Positions 1 through 7,251 of a stretch of DNA of 64,000 nucleotides are shown in pieces. This stretch comes from Mesorhizobium opportunistum WSM2075 (GTDB lineage: Bacteria; Pseudomonadota; Alphaproteobacteria; Rhizobiales; Rhizobiaceae), in NCBI RefSeq assembly GCF_000176035.2, contig NC_015675.1, positions 5,646,001 to 5,710,000 of the forward strand, read 5' to 3'. The notes beneath the pieces were generated by a model, which saw only the letters and a list, made by a program, of their open reading frames with translations, did no database searches and was not told the origin of the DNA. Position 1 is the first letter of the stretch; every line of letters begins with the position of its first letter. The position numbers and the translations under genes are program-made.

Positions 1-377
1 CCATCGGTCGATACTCCCGTGGGCATGTTCAACGTGGCGGGACCGACCGGCCCATGCGCGTTGCGACCTTCGGCGTAAAAATCAGGCTGGCCGATCAGCA
101 GATCCGCCTCGGCATTGTCTGCTTGAGGCACCTTGTTCCAGATCATCAGCCGATGATGGCCGGTATCGGCAACGAAGAACGGCCCGCCGTGCGGTGCAAA
201 GCAGACGCCACGCGGCCCAAACAGCGAATTCGGTTGAGGCCTGATGGGATCTGGAACTCCGTTGGCAGCGATCTGGTCGCCGAGAACGGTTCGCGCACCG
301 CGAGGATCGAGGAGCTGTTGTGTCACGCTGCCTGGTAGAGGACGGCGGTAATCGGGGGCCAGGGAGATGCGCATCAT
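1..377 (-). CDS. NHL-repeat protein of hydrogenase cluster (partial, 5' part)
   Basis: Reading the minus strand from 377 gives an open frame to the window edge (about 125 residues) that no stop interrupts. Seen: the peptide contains GPRGVCFAP, FVADTGHHRLMIW and LNMPTGV, the GV-x(n)-VADTGNxRI/W pattern of NHL beta-propeller blades. Two start codons lie in tandem (ATGATG at 377 and 374); the first overlaps the stop of the NifU-Rieske gene by 4 bases, so the two are translationally coupled. Known: NHL-repeat genes recur in group 1h hydrogenase operons. Inference: a scaffold or partner for the hydrogenase or its electron relay. The C-terminal part lies outside the window, so length and blade number are unknown. 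Confidence 0.75.
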   Translation of the reverse strand, partial: MMRISLAPDYRRPLPGSVTQQLLDPRGARTVLGDQIAANGVPDPIRPQPNSLFGPRGVCFAPHGGPFFVADTGHHRLMIWNKVPQADNAEADLLIGQPDFYAEGRNAHGPVGPATLNMPTGVSTD

Positions 378-1246
378 GACGACAGCCTCACCTCGACACG
401 ATTGCCGATGACGCGCACGGCATGCGGCTGAAGCGCCACTTCGGGCGCGGTCAGGCACTCGCCGCTGGAAAGATCATACCGAAAGCCATGATACGGACAG
501 GTGATGATGCCTTCATCGATGCTGCCGCCGTCCAGCTCCATGCCAAGGTGCGCGCAGGCATTCTGGAAGCACGAAACCACCCCCTCCTGACGTGACAGGA
601 TCACATTTTGCCCACCGACCACGACGGCACTGATGCCGCCCTGCGGGATCTCATCGAGGCGGCACACCAGATGCCAGCCGCCGACGGCACCGAGCGCGAA
701 CGGGCTGACGAAGCGGACACTGTCATTGTCGGCAGCGTTGCTCATGCCCTTGATCTGAACGATATCGGTGATCTCGGGACAGGCCTCCTCGATTGCTTTT
801 TTTACGCCCGCGTGGAACGTGAGGGCCGAGGCCGGACAGCCGTCGCAGGCACCGACGAACCGGACCTCGATCGCCGGCGGCCTGACGTTGACCAACTCGA
901 CATTGCCGCCATGCGAGGCAAGCATCGGGCGCACCCCGTCCAGCGCCGCCTCTACCCGCTCGCTGAGGCTGGGCTTGAGGATGTTGTGACGGCGCAGCAC
1001 CGCGTAGACGACCTCGTCGGTAACCGCCTGCTTCATCGCCGCGAGCGCGGCCGGCTCATCTTTCAACCCCCGCACAAGGCGTCGCAAAGCCTCACCATGC
1101 AGGTCCTCTATGGCGCGGCGGTATGCCTCCACCGCGTTGCGTTGCGTCTCGTCCCAACTCGAAAAGATCGCCTCGACACGCTCGATGTCGCCGGCAAGAC
1201 CGGCGAGATCCTCACGTTTGGTCGGGATCTGATCGATGGCGTTCAT
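374..1246 (-). CDS. NifU-domain/Rieske [2Fe-2S] fusion protein of hydrogenase operon
   Basis: A 290-residue soluble protein with three parts: a helical N-terminus (1-95), a NifU C-terminal-like domain (about 96-168, with C134 and C137 in GACDGCPAS) and a Rieske-type ferredoxin domain (about 175-288, ligands C231, H233, C250, H253). I chose ATG 1246 rather than the longer open frame to 1297 because the neighbouring upstream gene ends at 1248. Known: proteins of this kind accompany mycobacterial and proteobacterial group 1h hydrogenases and are proposed to carry electrons from the small subunit to the respiratory chain. Inference: the electron outlet of this hydrogenase. It overlaps the following NHL gene by 4 bases. 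The fusion and its ligands are clear; the exact electron partner is not. Confidence 0.85.
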   Translation of the reverse strand: MNAIDQIPTKREDLAGLAGDIERVEAIFSSWDETQRNAVEAYRRAIEDLHGEALRRLVRGLKDEPAALAAMKQAVTDEVVYAVLRRHNILKPSLSERVEAALDGVRPMLASHGGNVELVNVRPPAIEVRFVGACDGCPASALTFHAGVKKAIEEACPEITDIVQIKGMSNAADNDSVRFVSPFALGAVGGWHLVCRLDEIPQGGISAVVVGGQNVILSRQEGVVSCFQNACAHLGMELDGGSIDEGIITCPYHGFRYDLSSGECLTAPEVALQPHAVRVIGNRVEVRLSS

Positions 1247-1247
1247 A

Positions 1248-1463
1248 TCAACGGTACTTGAGGTTTTTGAACAGGTACGGCTGCAAGGCACCGCCAATCA
1301 GGCAGGCGAGCCCGGCTGCGGCCGCCAACGGCAGGCCGGCCTTGGCAAGGGCAATGACAAGCAGGGCGGTTATGGTCGCCCCTATCGCTGTCTGGCGATA
1401 GACTTTGCCGGGTTCGGAGAAGAGCTTTCCCCGAAAGAAGAGCGTGATCGAGCTTTTTGCCAT
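1248..1463 (-). CDS. Small membrane protein, hydrogenase operon
   Basis: A 71-residue protein (start MAKSSITLFF chosen; the open frame continues to 1472). A basic amphipathic N-terminus of about 25 residues is followed by two hydrophobic stretches (about 28-47 and 49-68) and a basic C-terminal tail (KNLKYR), so a two-helix hairpin in the inner membrane is likely. It sits one base from the NifU-Rieske start and 19 bases from the other small membrane protein, inside a run of same-strand hydrogenase genes. I do not recognise a family. Inference: together with its neighbour it may dock the soluble hydrogenase or Rieske relay on the membrane; nothing in the sequence proves this. Confidence 0.65.
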   Translation of the reverse strand: MAKSSITLFFRGKLFSEPGKVYRQTAIGATITALLVIALAKAGLPLAAAAGLACLIGGALQPYLFKNLKYR

Positions 1464-1482
1464 TTCCAACATGATTTGCCCC

Positions 1483-1695
1483 TCAGCCGATCAGCGTCAG
1501 AATGATCAATCCGGCGACCAGTCCCGGCACACCAGCGATCGGTCCGTAAAAACTGCCCATCATGGCGGCAAGTTCGTTGCCCAATGATTTTCCACCAATC
1601 GCGATGCCACCGATCGCTCCGCCGATGCCGGAGCAGACCAGTCCGATGATGAGCGCAAGCACCGCGCCAGCTGCCGTCAGTTCAACTCCTGCCAC
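1483..1695 (-). CDS. Glycine-rich two-helix membrane protein, hydrogenase operon
   Basis: A 70-residue, almost wholly hydrophobic protein. Helix 1 (about 6-36) carries a glycine zipper (GIGGAIGGIAIGG), then comes a short polar loop (KSLGNE), and helix 2 runs from about 45 to 70. The layout superficially resembles rotor-ring c subunits of ATP synthases, but I see no convincing ion-binding carboxylate in helix 2, so I do not call it one. It lies between the TPR gene and the 71-residue membrane protein in the hydrogenase transcript. Glycine zippers favour oligomeric packing, so a multimeric membrane platform for hydrogenase is a reasonable guess only. Confidence 0.65.
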   Translation of the reverse strand: MAGVELTAAGAVLALIIGLVCSGIGGAIGGIAIGGKSLGNELAAMMGSFYGPIAGVPGLVAGLIILTLIG

Positions 1696-1718
1696 GTCAT
1701 AGACTCCTTGAGTTCGGT

Positions 1719-2756
1719 TCAGTTGAGATGTCGGTGTTCCCCGCCACCTTGTTGATCGCTATCGCCAGGGGCTGCCGAGAGCAGTTCACGTTCGATCTGC
1801 TCGAGGGCCTCGGCAACGGTACGCGCCTTCTCGGCCTGCCCGCTGGCGCTAAAAATTTCCCGGCTCTCGCGATAATACTCCCTAGCGGCGCGCACATTGG
1901 CGCGGTTGCCGTTCTCGGGCCGTTCCGGGTCGTCGGGAAGATTCCACAGGCAATTCGCCTTGTTGGCGACTGTGTTGGCATATTCGAGCGGCATCGTGGC
2001 TCGCAGACGAACTTTCAGAGCTTCGTCATAGGCGTCGAGCGCGCGCAGGTTGTTCTCCAGCGTATGGCTTGAGGACGCGTATTGCAGGGCATTGCCGAGG
2101 TTGTTCTGCAACATGGCGTATTCGGTGGGATGATCGATCAGATTGACGATCTTCAATCCTTCTTCGAAGGCTTGCACGGCCAGCGCCTCGCGCATCTTGG
2201 ATCTGGCATCGGTGAACGGAATGGAGAGAAACGCTGTCGCCAGATTGTTCTGCAGGATGGCGAATTCCTTTGGGAAGTGTGCCTTGTCGAACGTGCGCAG
2301 CGCCCGCTGATAGGCCGAAATCGCGTCGGTGATGCGGGCCTTGTGCTGGCCGGCCAGATTCTGGATCGCAAGACCGAGGTTCATTTCCGCCTCTGCCAGT
2401 TCTTCTGGCCGACCGAAATCGACCAGGGATGGCATGGCGGCCTCGAAGGCAGCGCGCGCTTGTTGCAACGCTGCCGTTCCTTCGTCGGGAAGAATCAAAA
2501 GAGCCGTGCCCTTGCGGGCAAAGATACGGGCGGCGAGCAGGCGTTCATCCTGCGGGCAGACACTGAGCGCGCGATCGTAGAGGTCGACTGCCGCCAGAAT
2601 CTGCTCAGCGCTCTTGGGGCGCTGCTGGAGTCCCATGGCGATTTCCATGAGCATCTCGGCCCGCTCGGCGGGGCTCGCCGATTCGTCTTCTGCCGCAGCA
2701 ATTGCTGCGCGCACCTCGTCTTCGGCGCGAGTGCTTTGCAACTGGGCTTCCTCCAC
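1719..2756 (-). CDS. TPR-repeat protein of hydrogenase cluster
   Basis: A 345-residue soluble, helix-rich protein. Repeated A-x3-Y-x2-AL units are visible (for instance DLYDRALSV, SAYQRALRTF, DAYDEALKV, REYYRESREIF), and two near-identical LQNNLA/LQNNLG segments, so it is a tetratricopeptide-repeat protein. The start is GTG at 2756; an in-frame stop lies seven codons upstream, so it cannot be longer, although no strong ribosome site precedes it. A gap of 84 AT-rich bases separates it from the upstream gene. Known: TPR proteins serve as protein-protein adaptors. Inference: assembly or scaffolding of the hydrogenase complex, from its position among hhy genes. No enzymatic motif is seen. Confidence 0.8.
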   Translation of the reverse strand: MEEAQLQSTRAEDEVRAAIAAAEDESASPAERAEMLMEIAMGLQQRPKSAEQILAAVDLYDRALSVCPQDERLLAARIFARKGTALLILPDEGTAALQQARAAFEAAMPSLVDFGRPEELAEAEMNLGLAIQNLAGQHKARITDAISAYQRALRTFDKAHFPKEFAILQNNLATAFLSIPFTDARSKMREALAVQAFEEGLKIVNLIDHPTEYAMLQNNLGNALQYASSSHTLENNLRALDAYDEALKVRLRATMPLEYANTVANKANCLWNLPDDPERPENGNRANVRAAREYYRESREIFSASGQAEKARTVAEALEQIERELLSAAPGDSDQQGGGEHRHLN

Positions 2757-2840
2757 GGCTGCTTTTGGCGCAGCTTATTATCTTGGCAAAAAGCTAGCCT
2801 AGTTTTCCAAAGCTGTCTACTTAAATTACCAACTGATAAC

Positions 2841-3161
2841 TTAGTTTACACAAAACATGTCTTTGGCCACGAGCGCGGCCTGCTCCGAGTCCCACTGCGC
2901 GAAAAATTCGCACGCCGATTCATCATCCATTCCCTGCTCCCGGAAGAAATCCGGCGCAAAGACCACGCGGTCGCCTGCTCCGTTGCGACGCTTCAACAGA
3001 TAGCCGCCAGATGCGGCGTGACGAACCGGCAGGATGACCAGGTCGTCGTTGCGCCGCAGCAGAATGACGCTTTCCAGGCCCGTGAAGTATCGGTCGCATG
3101 TTGCCGAAGACAGATAGAGCCCGCCGCGCCGGACCTGCACACTGGCGGGGGGCGCGTTCAT
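2841..3161 (-). CDS. Conserved small protein of hydrogenase cluster, unknown function
   Basis: A 106-residue acidic, soluble protein without signal or membrane segment. Its start overlaps the stop of the hydrogenase protease gene by 4 bases (ATGA), a strong sign of co-translation. It contains a beta-rich middle (SVILLRRNDDLVILPV, then GGYLLKRRNGAGDRVV) and an acidic helical C-terminus (FREQGMDDESACEFFAQWD). I do not recognise a domain. Its tight coupling to the protease suggests a maturation or assembly role, which is inference from position only. Confidence 0.7.
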   Translation of the reverse strand: MNAPPASVQVRRGGLYLSSATCDRYFTGLESVILLRRNDDLVILPVRHAASGGYLLKRRNGAGDRVVFAPDFFREQGMDDESACEFFAQWDSEQAALVAKDMFCVN

Positions 3162-3634
3162 GCGGGCACCTTGGCCAACCTTTCGCTGATGAGTACCTCG
3201 ACGCGCCGTGAAACCTGCACTGCCGACGAAGAGACATCGTGCGACAGCCCTATGCCGAAGCCAAGTTCGGCGGCCTCGATCAAAAAGACCGTCACGTCCT
3301 TGGGGAACTCCTCGCGGAAAATCTGCCGTCCGGCATAAAGGGCCGCTTCCCAGCGGAAATCATGTAGGTTGAGACCGGGGACATAGGGGCGCTCAAGGAC
3401 AGTGCCGGGCACCTCGTGAATGGCGCCTGGCGTCACCCCGGTTTTTGACGCATCGACCACGATCAAGGACGTGCAACCCCGCGCGGCAAACATGACCGAC
3501 ATGCCGTCCGTCCCGGCGTCAAGCAATTTGACATCCGGCCCTTCGAGGTCGCGTTGCCGCAATATACGTATGACCTCTACGCCCACCCCATCGTCTTGTC
3601 GGTTCAAATTTCCGCAGCCGATGACGATGATCAT
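3158..3634 (-). CDS. [NiFe]-hydrogenase large-subunit maturation protease
   Basis: A 158-residue member of the HyaD/HupD/HycI endopeptidase family. Seen: N-terminal IGCGNLNRQDDGVG (the family's GxGN-x4-DDGxG nickel-binding motif), followed by LLDAGTDG and LIVVDA, which hold the second conserved acidic position. The ATG at 3634 was chosen because the family motif starts there; the open frame upstream to 3799 only overlaps the previous gene. Known: these proteases remove a short C-terminal tail from the large subunit once nickel is inserted. Here the substrate is almost certainly HhyL, which keeps a 16-residue tail after its last cluster motif. It lies 10 bases downstream of the second four-cysteine protein. 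Confidence 0.92.
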   Translation of the reverse strand: MIIVIGCGNLNRQDDGVGVEVIRILRQRDLEGPDVKLLDAGTDGMSVMFAARGCTSLIVVDASKTGVTPGAIHEVPGTVLERPYVPGLNLHDFRWEAALYAGRQIFREEFPKDVTVFLIEAAELGFGIGLSHDVSSSAVQVSRRVEVLISERLAKVPA

Positions 3635-3644
3635 AGCTGTGCAC

Positions 3645-3965
3645 TCATATGCGCCAGAGCCGGCAGGACCACTGCGGTTCAACGGGAACGGCGAGTTCGG
3701 GAAGTTCGCAGAAACGCCGGTGGACCAGATAGTACATGCAGGTCTCGCAGGCCTGTTCAATGCCGCCGTGCTCCACGGGCTGGAGGGTGAAGCCCGCAAT
3801 CACCAATCCAGCCGTAATGTCGCCGCCAGCCTCGCGCAACCGGCCAAGGATCTCGGCCACGCTGTCCTGGTCGTCGGCACGGGGAAAAACTTCGGTCTTC
3901 AAGCCGCCGACAAGCAAAGAGCGGATTTGGCCCGCCACATTCTCGTCGTTGGTTTCGTTCGCCAC
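3645..3965 (-). CDS. Four-cysteine mini-protein, paralogue 2 (candidate Fe-S or Zn protein)
   Basis: A 106-residue protein, clearly a paralogue of the gene at 4007-4321. Both end with a cysteine block of identical spacing, C-x2-C-x9-C-x14-C (here C73, C76, C86, C101), embedded in CMYYLVHR, LPELAVPV and the terminal CRLWRI. The N-terminal halves share GGLKT, a helical region and an xVIxGF strand. No signal or membrane segment. The spacing is not that of an ordinary ferredoxin or zinc ribbon and is only loosely like a high-potential iron-sulfur protein. Inference: a small metal protein that relays electrons from or helps assemble HhyS; the tandem copies suggest a heterodimer or specialised pair. 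Confidence 0.75.
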   Translation of the reverse strand: MANETNDENVAGQIRSLLVGGLKTEVFPRADDQDSVAEILGRLREAGGDITAGLVIAGFTLQPVEHGGIEQACETCMYYLVHRRFCELPELAVPVEPQWSCRLWRI

Positions 3966-4006
3966 CGGCTCCTCCTACCGCGCGGGCCTAAAGTCACTGC
4001 AAGGGC

Positions 4007-4321
4007 CTAGATGCGCCAAAGCCTGCACCACCAATCGGCATCGACCGGCACGGCCAGCTCCGGCAGGTCGCACCATTCTCGGTGGACGAGGTAATACATG
4101 CATTCCATGCAGCGCTGCTTGTCAGGGCCATAGGGTTGATCCACGAAGCCGCTGATGACCATCTTGCCCTCGATGTCGTCGGCCTTGAGCTGACGCAGTT
4201 CGGTCAAAATCGCAGCAAACTCCTTTTCCGTTTCGGGAAAAGGTTCGGTCTGCGTCTTTAGCCCGCCTTGCATCAATTGCGCCATTTTGCGCAGCAAAGC
4301 ATGCTGTTGCTCGCTATTCAT
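4007..4321 (-). CDS. Four-cysteine mini-protein, paralogue 1 (candidate Fe-S or Zn protein)
   Basis: A 104-residue protein placed 93 bases after hhyL and 41 bases before its paralogue. Cysteines C71, C74, C84 and C99 follow the C-x2-C-x9-C-x14-C pattern seen in the sister gene. The closing residues CRLWRI are identical in both, and CMYYLVHR, LPELAVPV and the buried tryptophan near the last cysteine are shared. The first 60 residues form a predicted helical domain. Known: small uncharacterised proteins do accompany group 1h hydrogenases. Inference: metal-binding partner of the hydrogenase. I cannot tell iron-sulfur from zinc by sequence alone. Confidence 0.75.
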   Translation of the reverse strand: MNSEQQHALLRKMAQLMQGGLKTQTEPFPETEKEFAAILTELRQLKADDIEGKMVISGFVDQPYGPDKQRCMECMYYLVHREWCDLPELAVPVDADWWCRLWRI

Positions 4322-4414
4322 TGCCTGCGCTCCCGGGTTCGTGTGCAGCAGATCCGATCGTCCAGCGCGCGGCCGGACGATCGAGGCTGAGCGCGCTCGA
4401 CGCGTTGCGTCGGA

Positions 4415-6013
4415 TCAAGCCGTACGGAAGCGTGCGAGTTCTGTCCCGGTGCTGGCATCATGGGCATGCACGGTACAGACAAGACAGGAATCATACGAGC
4501 GGCAGACATGGCCGACCTCGACGGGATCGCTTGGATCCGCGATCGGCGTGCCGATCAGCGCCTGCTCGATCGGGCCAAGCTCGCCACCGTCCGATCTCGG
4601 CCCGACATTCCAAGTGGTCGGCGCGATGATCTGGTAGTTCTTGATCTTGCCGTTTTGCACCTCGATCCAATGACAAAGCGCGCCGCGGATGGCTTCAGTG
4701 GCGCCCCAGCCGCGGCCGTCCTTCTCCGTCGGCTTGACGTACCACGGGTCATTGAGGCGAAACTCGCGCAGCGCATGCTCGGCCTGGCGATAGAGCTTGA
4801 CGCCCTCGTGCATGCGGGCGAAGTGACGCAGCATGACACTGGCCCCGCCAAGCTTCTTGTACATGTCAAGAACAAGTGGGTCGTGATGCTGCCAGCTTTC
4901 ACCGTGGCTACCGCCTGCGATCAGCTGGCGGGCCAGGGGTCCAGCTTCGAGCCGACCGTTGTTGTCGTGGCGCACCGCGGTCGACCATGAGTACTGGTTT
5001 TCGTATTCGACCGGGTTCTTGCCGACGGCCTTTGTCGTGCGCTCGAACGGATGTTTTCCGCTCGGCTCGTCGTACCAGGCATGCAAGACGTCTTCTCTTG
5101 TGTGGACCTGGTCCATCAGTTTGTGGGTGTCGGCCGCGCCATCGTAGACGCCGCTTTTCATCAGCAGCGAGGCGTTGCGGTTTTCGATGGTCGGCCGATT
5201 GTACTTGTCCTCATGCGGCAAGTAGCCCCAGGACACGTACTTTCCATGACCTTTGCCATATTTGTCGACACCGACGTCCACGCTCATGCGCCAAAACATG
5301 CCCAGATCCGAATTCGCGTGCTCCGGGCGCTCGTCAAGCCAGGCCATGAAATCGTCATAGGAGCGAATTTGCTCGTAGCGTTCGAAGGAGCAGCCTAGCC
5401 AAACCGGCTCCATCCAGTTGCGGCGGAAATGCTCAAGGATGGACCAGGCCCGGGTAACGTCAGTAAGCGTGGGCGCACACATCACGCCGCCTGGCACCAT
5501 GTAGCTGGAGTGCGGCCACTGGCCGCCCAGCAGGGCATAGATCTCGACGGGTCGTCCAGAGATCGTCACGCCAAGCTCATAGTTGGTGCCAGTGTATGGC
5601 GACCAGCGCTTGACCGCCTCTTCGTAGTATTTCGAATGCGAATAGTTCTTGTGAGTGTAGTCGATCATGAACAGACCGTAGTGGTGTCTTGGCAAGCTCT
5701 GCAGGCTCTCGACGATCTGCCCGAGATTGCGCGCAAGGATGGCGTTGCGGGGAACCTCGGCTTTCCAGGCGGTGTCGAGCGCCCAGGCCGCGCAGGTCAG
5801 GTGCGAAGCGCCACAGATGCCGCAAGCGCGCGGCGTGACGACCAGGCCCGCCTGGGGATCCTTGTCGCGCAAGATAATTTCGAACCCGCGGAACAGTTCG
5901 GCTTGCGTCCAGGCATTGACGACAACGCCATTTTGGATGTCGACGCGCACGTCGAGGTCGCCCTCGACGCGGCCAACAGGAGAAATATCAAGTGTTTGAA
6001 CAGCGGCTGACAT
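4415..6013 (-). CDS. hhyL: [NiFe]-hydrogenase large subunit, group 1h
   Basis: A 532-residue catalytic subunit that binds the Ni-Fe site. Seen: the N-terminal SPVGRVEGDL family signature; the L1 motif with RACGICGASH (C64, C67); and the L2 motif DSCLVCTVH (C510, C513, H516), followed by a 16-residue tail ending at 532 that the maturation protease should remove after H516. The motif wording and the small-subunit features match the oxygen-insensitive group 1h (old group 5) enzymes that oxidise trace or atmospheric H2. It lies 46 bases after hhyS in one transcript. A GGGAGG/GGAAG stretch upstream of ATG 6013 is a good ribosome site. Assignment to the [NiFe] family is certain; the subgroup is strongly supported. 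Confidence 0.95.
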   Translation of the reverse strand: MSAAVQTLDISPVGRVEGDLDVRVDIQNGVVVNAWTQAELFRGFEIILRDKDPQAGLVVTPRACGICGASHLTCAAWALDTAWKAEVPRNAILARNLGQIVESLQSLPRHHYGLFMIDYTHKNYSHSKYYEEAVKRWSPYTGTNYELGVTISGRPVEIYALLGGQWPHSSYMVPGGVMCAPTLTDVTRAWSILEHFRRNWMEPVWLGCSFERYEQIRSYDDFMAWLDERPEHANSDLGMFWRMSVDVGVDKYGKGHGKYVSWGYLPHEDKYNRPTIENRNASLLMKSGVYDGAADTHKLMDQVHTREDVLHAWYDEPSGKHPFERTTKAVGKNPVEYENQYSWSTAVRHDNNGRLEAGPLARQLIAGGSHGESWQHHDPLVLDMYKKLGGASVMLRHFARMHEGVKLYRQAEHALREFRLNDPWYVKPTEKDGRGWGATEAIRGALCHWIEVQNGKIKNYQIIAPTTWNVGPRSDGGELGPIEQALIGTPIADPSDPVEVGHVCRSYDSCLVCTVHAHDASTGTELARFRTA

Positions 6014-6059
6014 GGTCTTCCGGACCTCCCTGAAAATTGGAAACTAGCAATCGGCGACT

Positions 6060-7022
6060 TCAGACGACGAAAATGTCTTCTTCAGCCCAGCGCGGCGAAG
6101 CAGCCTTGGCTGCAGCCGTCAGCTTGATGTAACCGGTCTTGTCGACCCCGCTCGGCATGTCCTTTGGGACACCCATGACGGTCTGGGTCTTGAATACGGT
6201 TCCCGGAGCCAGATCGAAGAACGGGAATTCGGGCTCGGTGCAGCCCATGCAAGGCATGCCCGCTCGGGTCTTGGATGATTGCCGGTTCCACAAAATGCGG
6301 TTGCACGGCGAATGCGTCATCGGCCCGCGGCAGCCCAGATCATAGAACAGGCAACCTTTGCGCTGACCGAACTCGGTCGCAGAAACCTTGTAGGCGAAGT
6401 GCATGTTGCGGGTGCAGCCCGTTTGCGTGAAGGACGTGAAAAACGTCTTCGGACGCTGGAATTCGTCCAAGGTGAGATCACCGCCGCGGCCGGTGGCGAC
6501 CGCGACCACGATTTGCGTGATCCAGTCGGGGTGAGCCGGGCAACCCGGAATGTTGATCACTGGCAGACCGGCCTTGGATTTGAAATCCTTGCCCAGGAAG
6601 CCGCCATGGCCACGCTTGAGGAATTGCAGGCCTTCGCTTTCGGACGGGTTCGGCGCGGTCGCGGGGATGCCGCCCCACGTCGCACAATCGCCAACGGCGA
6701 CGACAAAGTTGGCGACCTTGCACAGGTCCCTCACCCAGTCGCGCATGGGACGGCCTGCAAAGCGGTTCCATTCGCCGGTCCCGTTGGGGGCGTTCACCAC
6801 GGTGCCTTCGAACACGAAAATGTCCAGCGCCAGCGTGCCTGCGGTCAGCGCCTTCAGCATCTTTTGCAGGTTCTCGCCGAGCTCGAGCCCGAGCGAGGGA
6901 TGCCACAGCACATTGATGCCAAAGTCGGTAACCAGATCGCACGCGCTCGGTTCCTCGGCATTGAGAAACGACATCGTGTTGCCGGAGCATGCTCCACCCT
7001 GGAGCCACAAAAGATTGGCCAT
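6060..7022 (-). CDS. hhyS: [NiFe]-hydrogenase small subunit, group 1h
   Basis: A 320-residue iron-sulfur subunit. ATG 7022 is chosen because GGAGGAG lies just upstream; the open frame extends to 7085 but over the promoter. Seen: LWLQGGACSGNTMS at the N-terminus, where the usual C-x2-C of the proximal cluster is C12-S-G-N15, so one canonical cysteine is missing. Other cluster cysteines are in VGDCATWGG, INIPGCPAHP, QTGCTRN, KGCLFYDLGC, SPCN and GMPCMGC. Known: structurally studied group 1h enzymes ligate the proximal [4Fe-4S] cluster with three Cys and one Asp, which fits. There is no Tat signal and no C-terminal membrane anchor, so the enzyme is cytoplasmic-side. Transcription from the sigma54 promoter at 7081-7096 is expected. 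Confidence 0.95.
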   Translation of the reverse strand: MANLLWLQGGACSGNTMSFLNAEEPSACDLVTDFGINVLWHPSLGLELGENLQKMLKALTAGTLALDIFVFEGTVVNAPNGTGEWNRFAGRPMRDWVRDLCKVANFVVAVGDCATWGGIPATAPNPSESEGLQFLKRGHGGFLGKDFKSKAGLPVINIPGCPAHPDWITQIVVAVATGRGGDLTLDEFQRPKTFFTSFTQTGCTRNMHFAYKVSATEFGQRKGCLFYDLGCRGPMTHSPCNRILWNRQSSKTRAGMPCMGCTEPEFPFFDLAPGTVFKTQTVMGVPKDMPSGVDKTGYIKLTAAAKAASPRWAEEDIFVV

Positions 7023-7080
7023 TCTCTCCTCCACAGCCTGTAACGAAGCATTGCCGTATGCACGCCTCCGACTAATGTGA

Positions 7081-7096
7081 AGCAAGCGCCGTGCCA
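7081..7096 (-). promoter_or_regulatory. Sigma54 (-24/-12) promoter of the hydrogenase operon
   Basis: On the minus strand the bases read TGGCAC-GGCGC-TTGCT, a full match to the sigma54 consensus TGGCAC-N5-TTGCW. The predicted start of transcription is near 7070, leaving a leader of about 48 bases before hhyS. An NtrC/HoxA-type activator gene lies just upstream, which is the expected partner. Confidence 0.9.
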
Positions 7097-7126
7097 GCCG
7101 GGAACGTTGTCCAAGAAACCCCTTAT

Positions 7127-7139
7127 TATCAATAACTTG
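7127..7139. promoter_or_regulatory. IHF binding site
   Basis: TATCAATAACTTG on the plus strand matches every position of the IHF consensus WATCAA-N4-TTR. It lies about 31 bases upstream of the -24 element of the hydrogenase promoter, where IHF bends DNA to bring an upstream-bound activator to sigma54 polymerase. Confidence 0.75.
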
Positions 7140-7158
7140 GCGTGTCTTTGCGCGGATT

Positions 7159-7176
7159 GGGCCGCCGTATCGGCCC
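7159..7176. promoter_or_regulatory. Dyad, candidate upstream activating site for the HoxA-like regulator
   Basis: GGGCCG-CCGTAT-CGGCCC is a 6-6-6 inverted repeat about 63 bases upstream of the -24 element and beyond the IHF site. This is the place expected for an enhancer bound by the dimeric Fis-type helix-turn-helix of the activator encoded at 7658-9115. The link is inferred from position and symmetry. Confidence 0.4.
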
Positions 7177-7232
7177 GCGCACAGGCTGCAAAGTAACTTT
7201 GCTGTTGGAAACTAGGTTGTGAACGAAGACAA

Positions 7233-7247
7233 GGGTCGTCACGACCC
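7233..7247 (-). terminator. Stem-loop after the zinc-ribbon gene
   Basis: GGGTCG-TCA-CGACCC forms a 6-base stem with a 3-base loop, 5 bases beyond the stop codon of the zinc-ribbon gene. On the minus strand the following bases (TTGTCTTCG) are only weakly T-rich; on the plus strand a T5 run follows. It probably insulates the hydrogenase promoter from upstream transcription. Confidence 0.5.
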
Positions 7248-7251
7248 GTTT

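Noticed and set aside
1483..1695. Ring subunit c of an ATP synthase
   Set aside because: Two glycine-rich helices look similar, but the essential carboxylate in helix 2 is not seen and the context is hydrogenase.
2082..3338. 418-codon plus-strand frame
   Set aside because: Antisense to the TPR gene and hydrogenase accessory genes; no recognisable domain.
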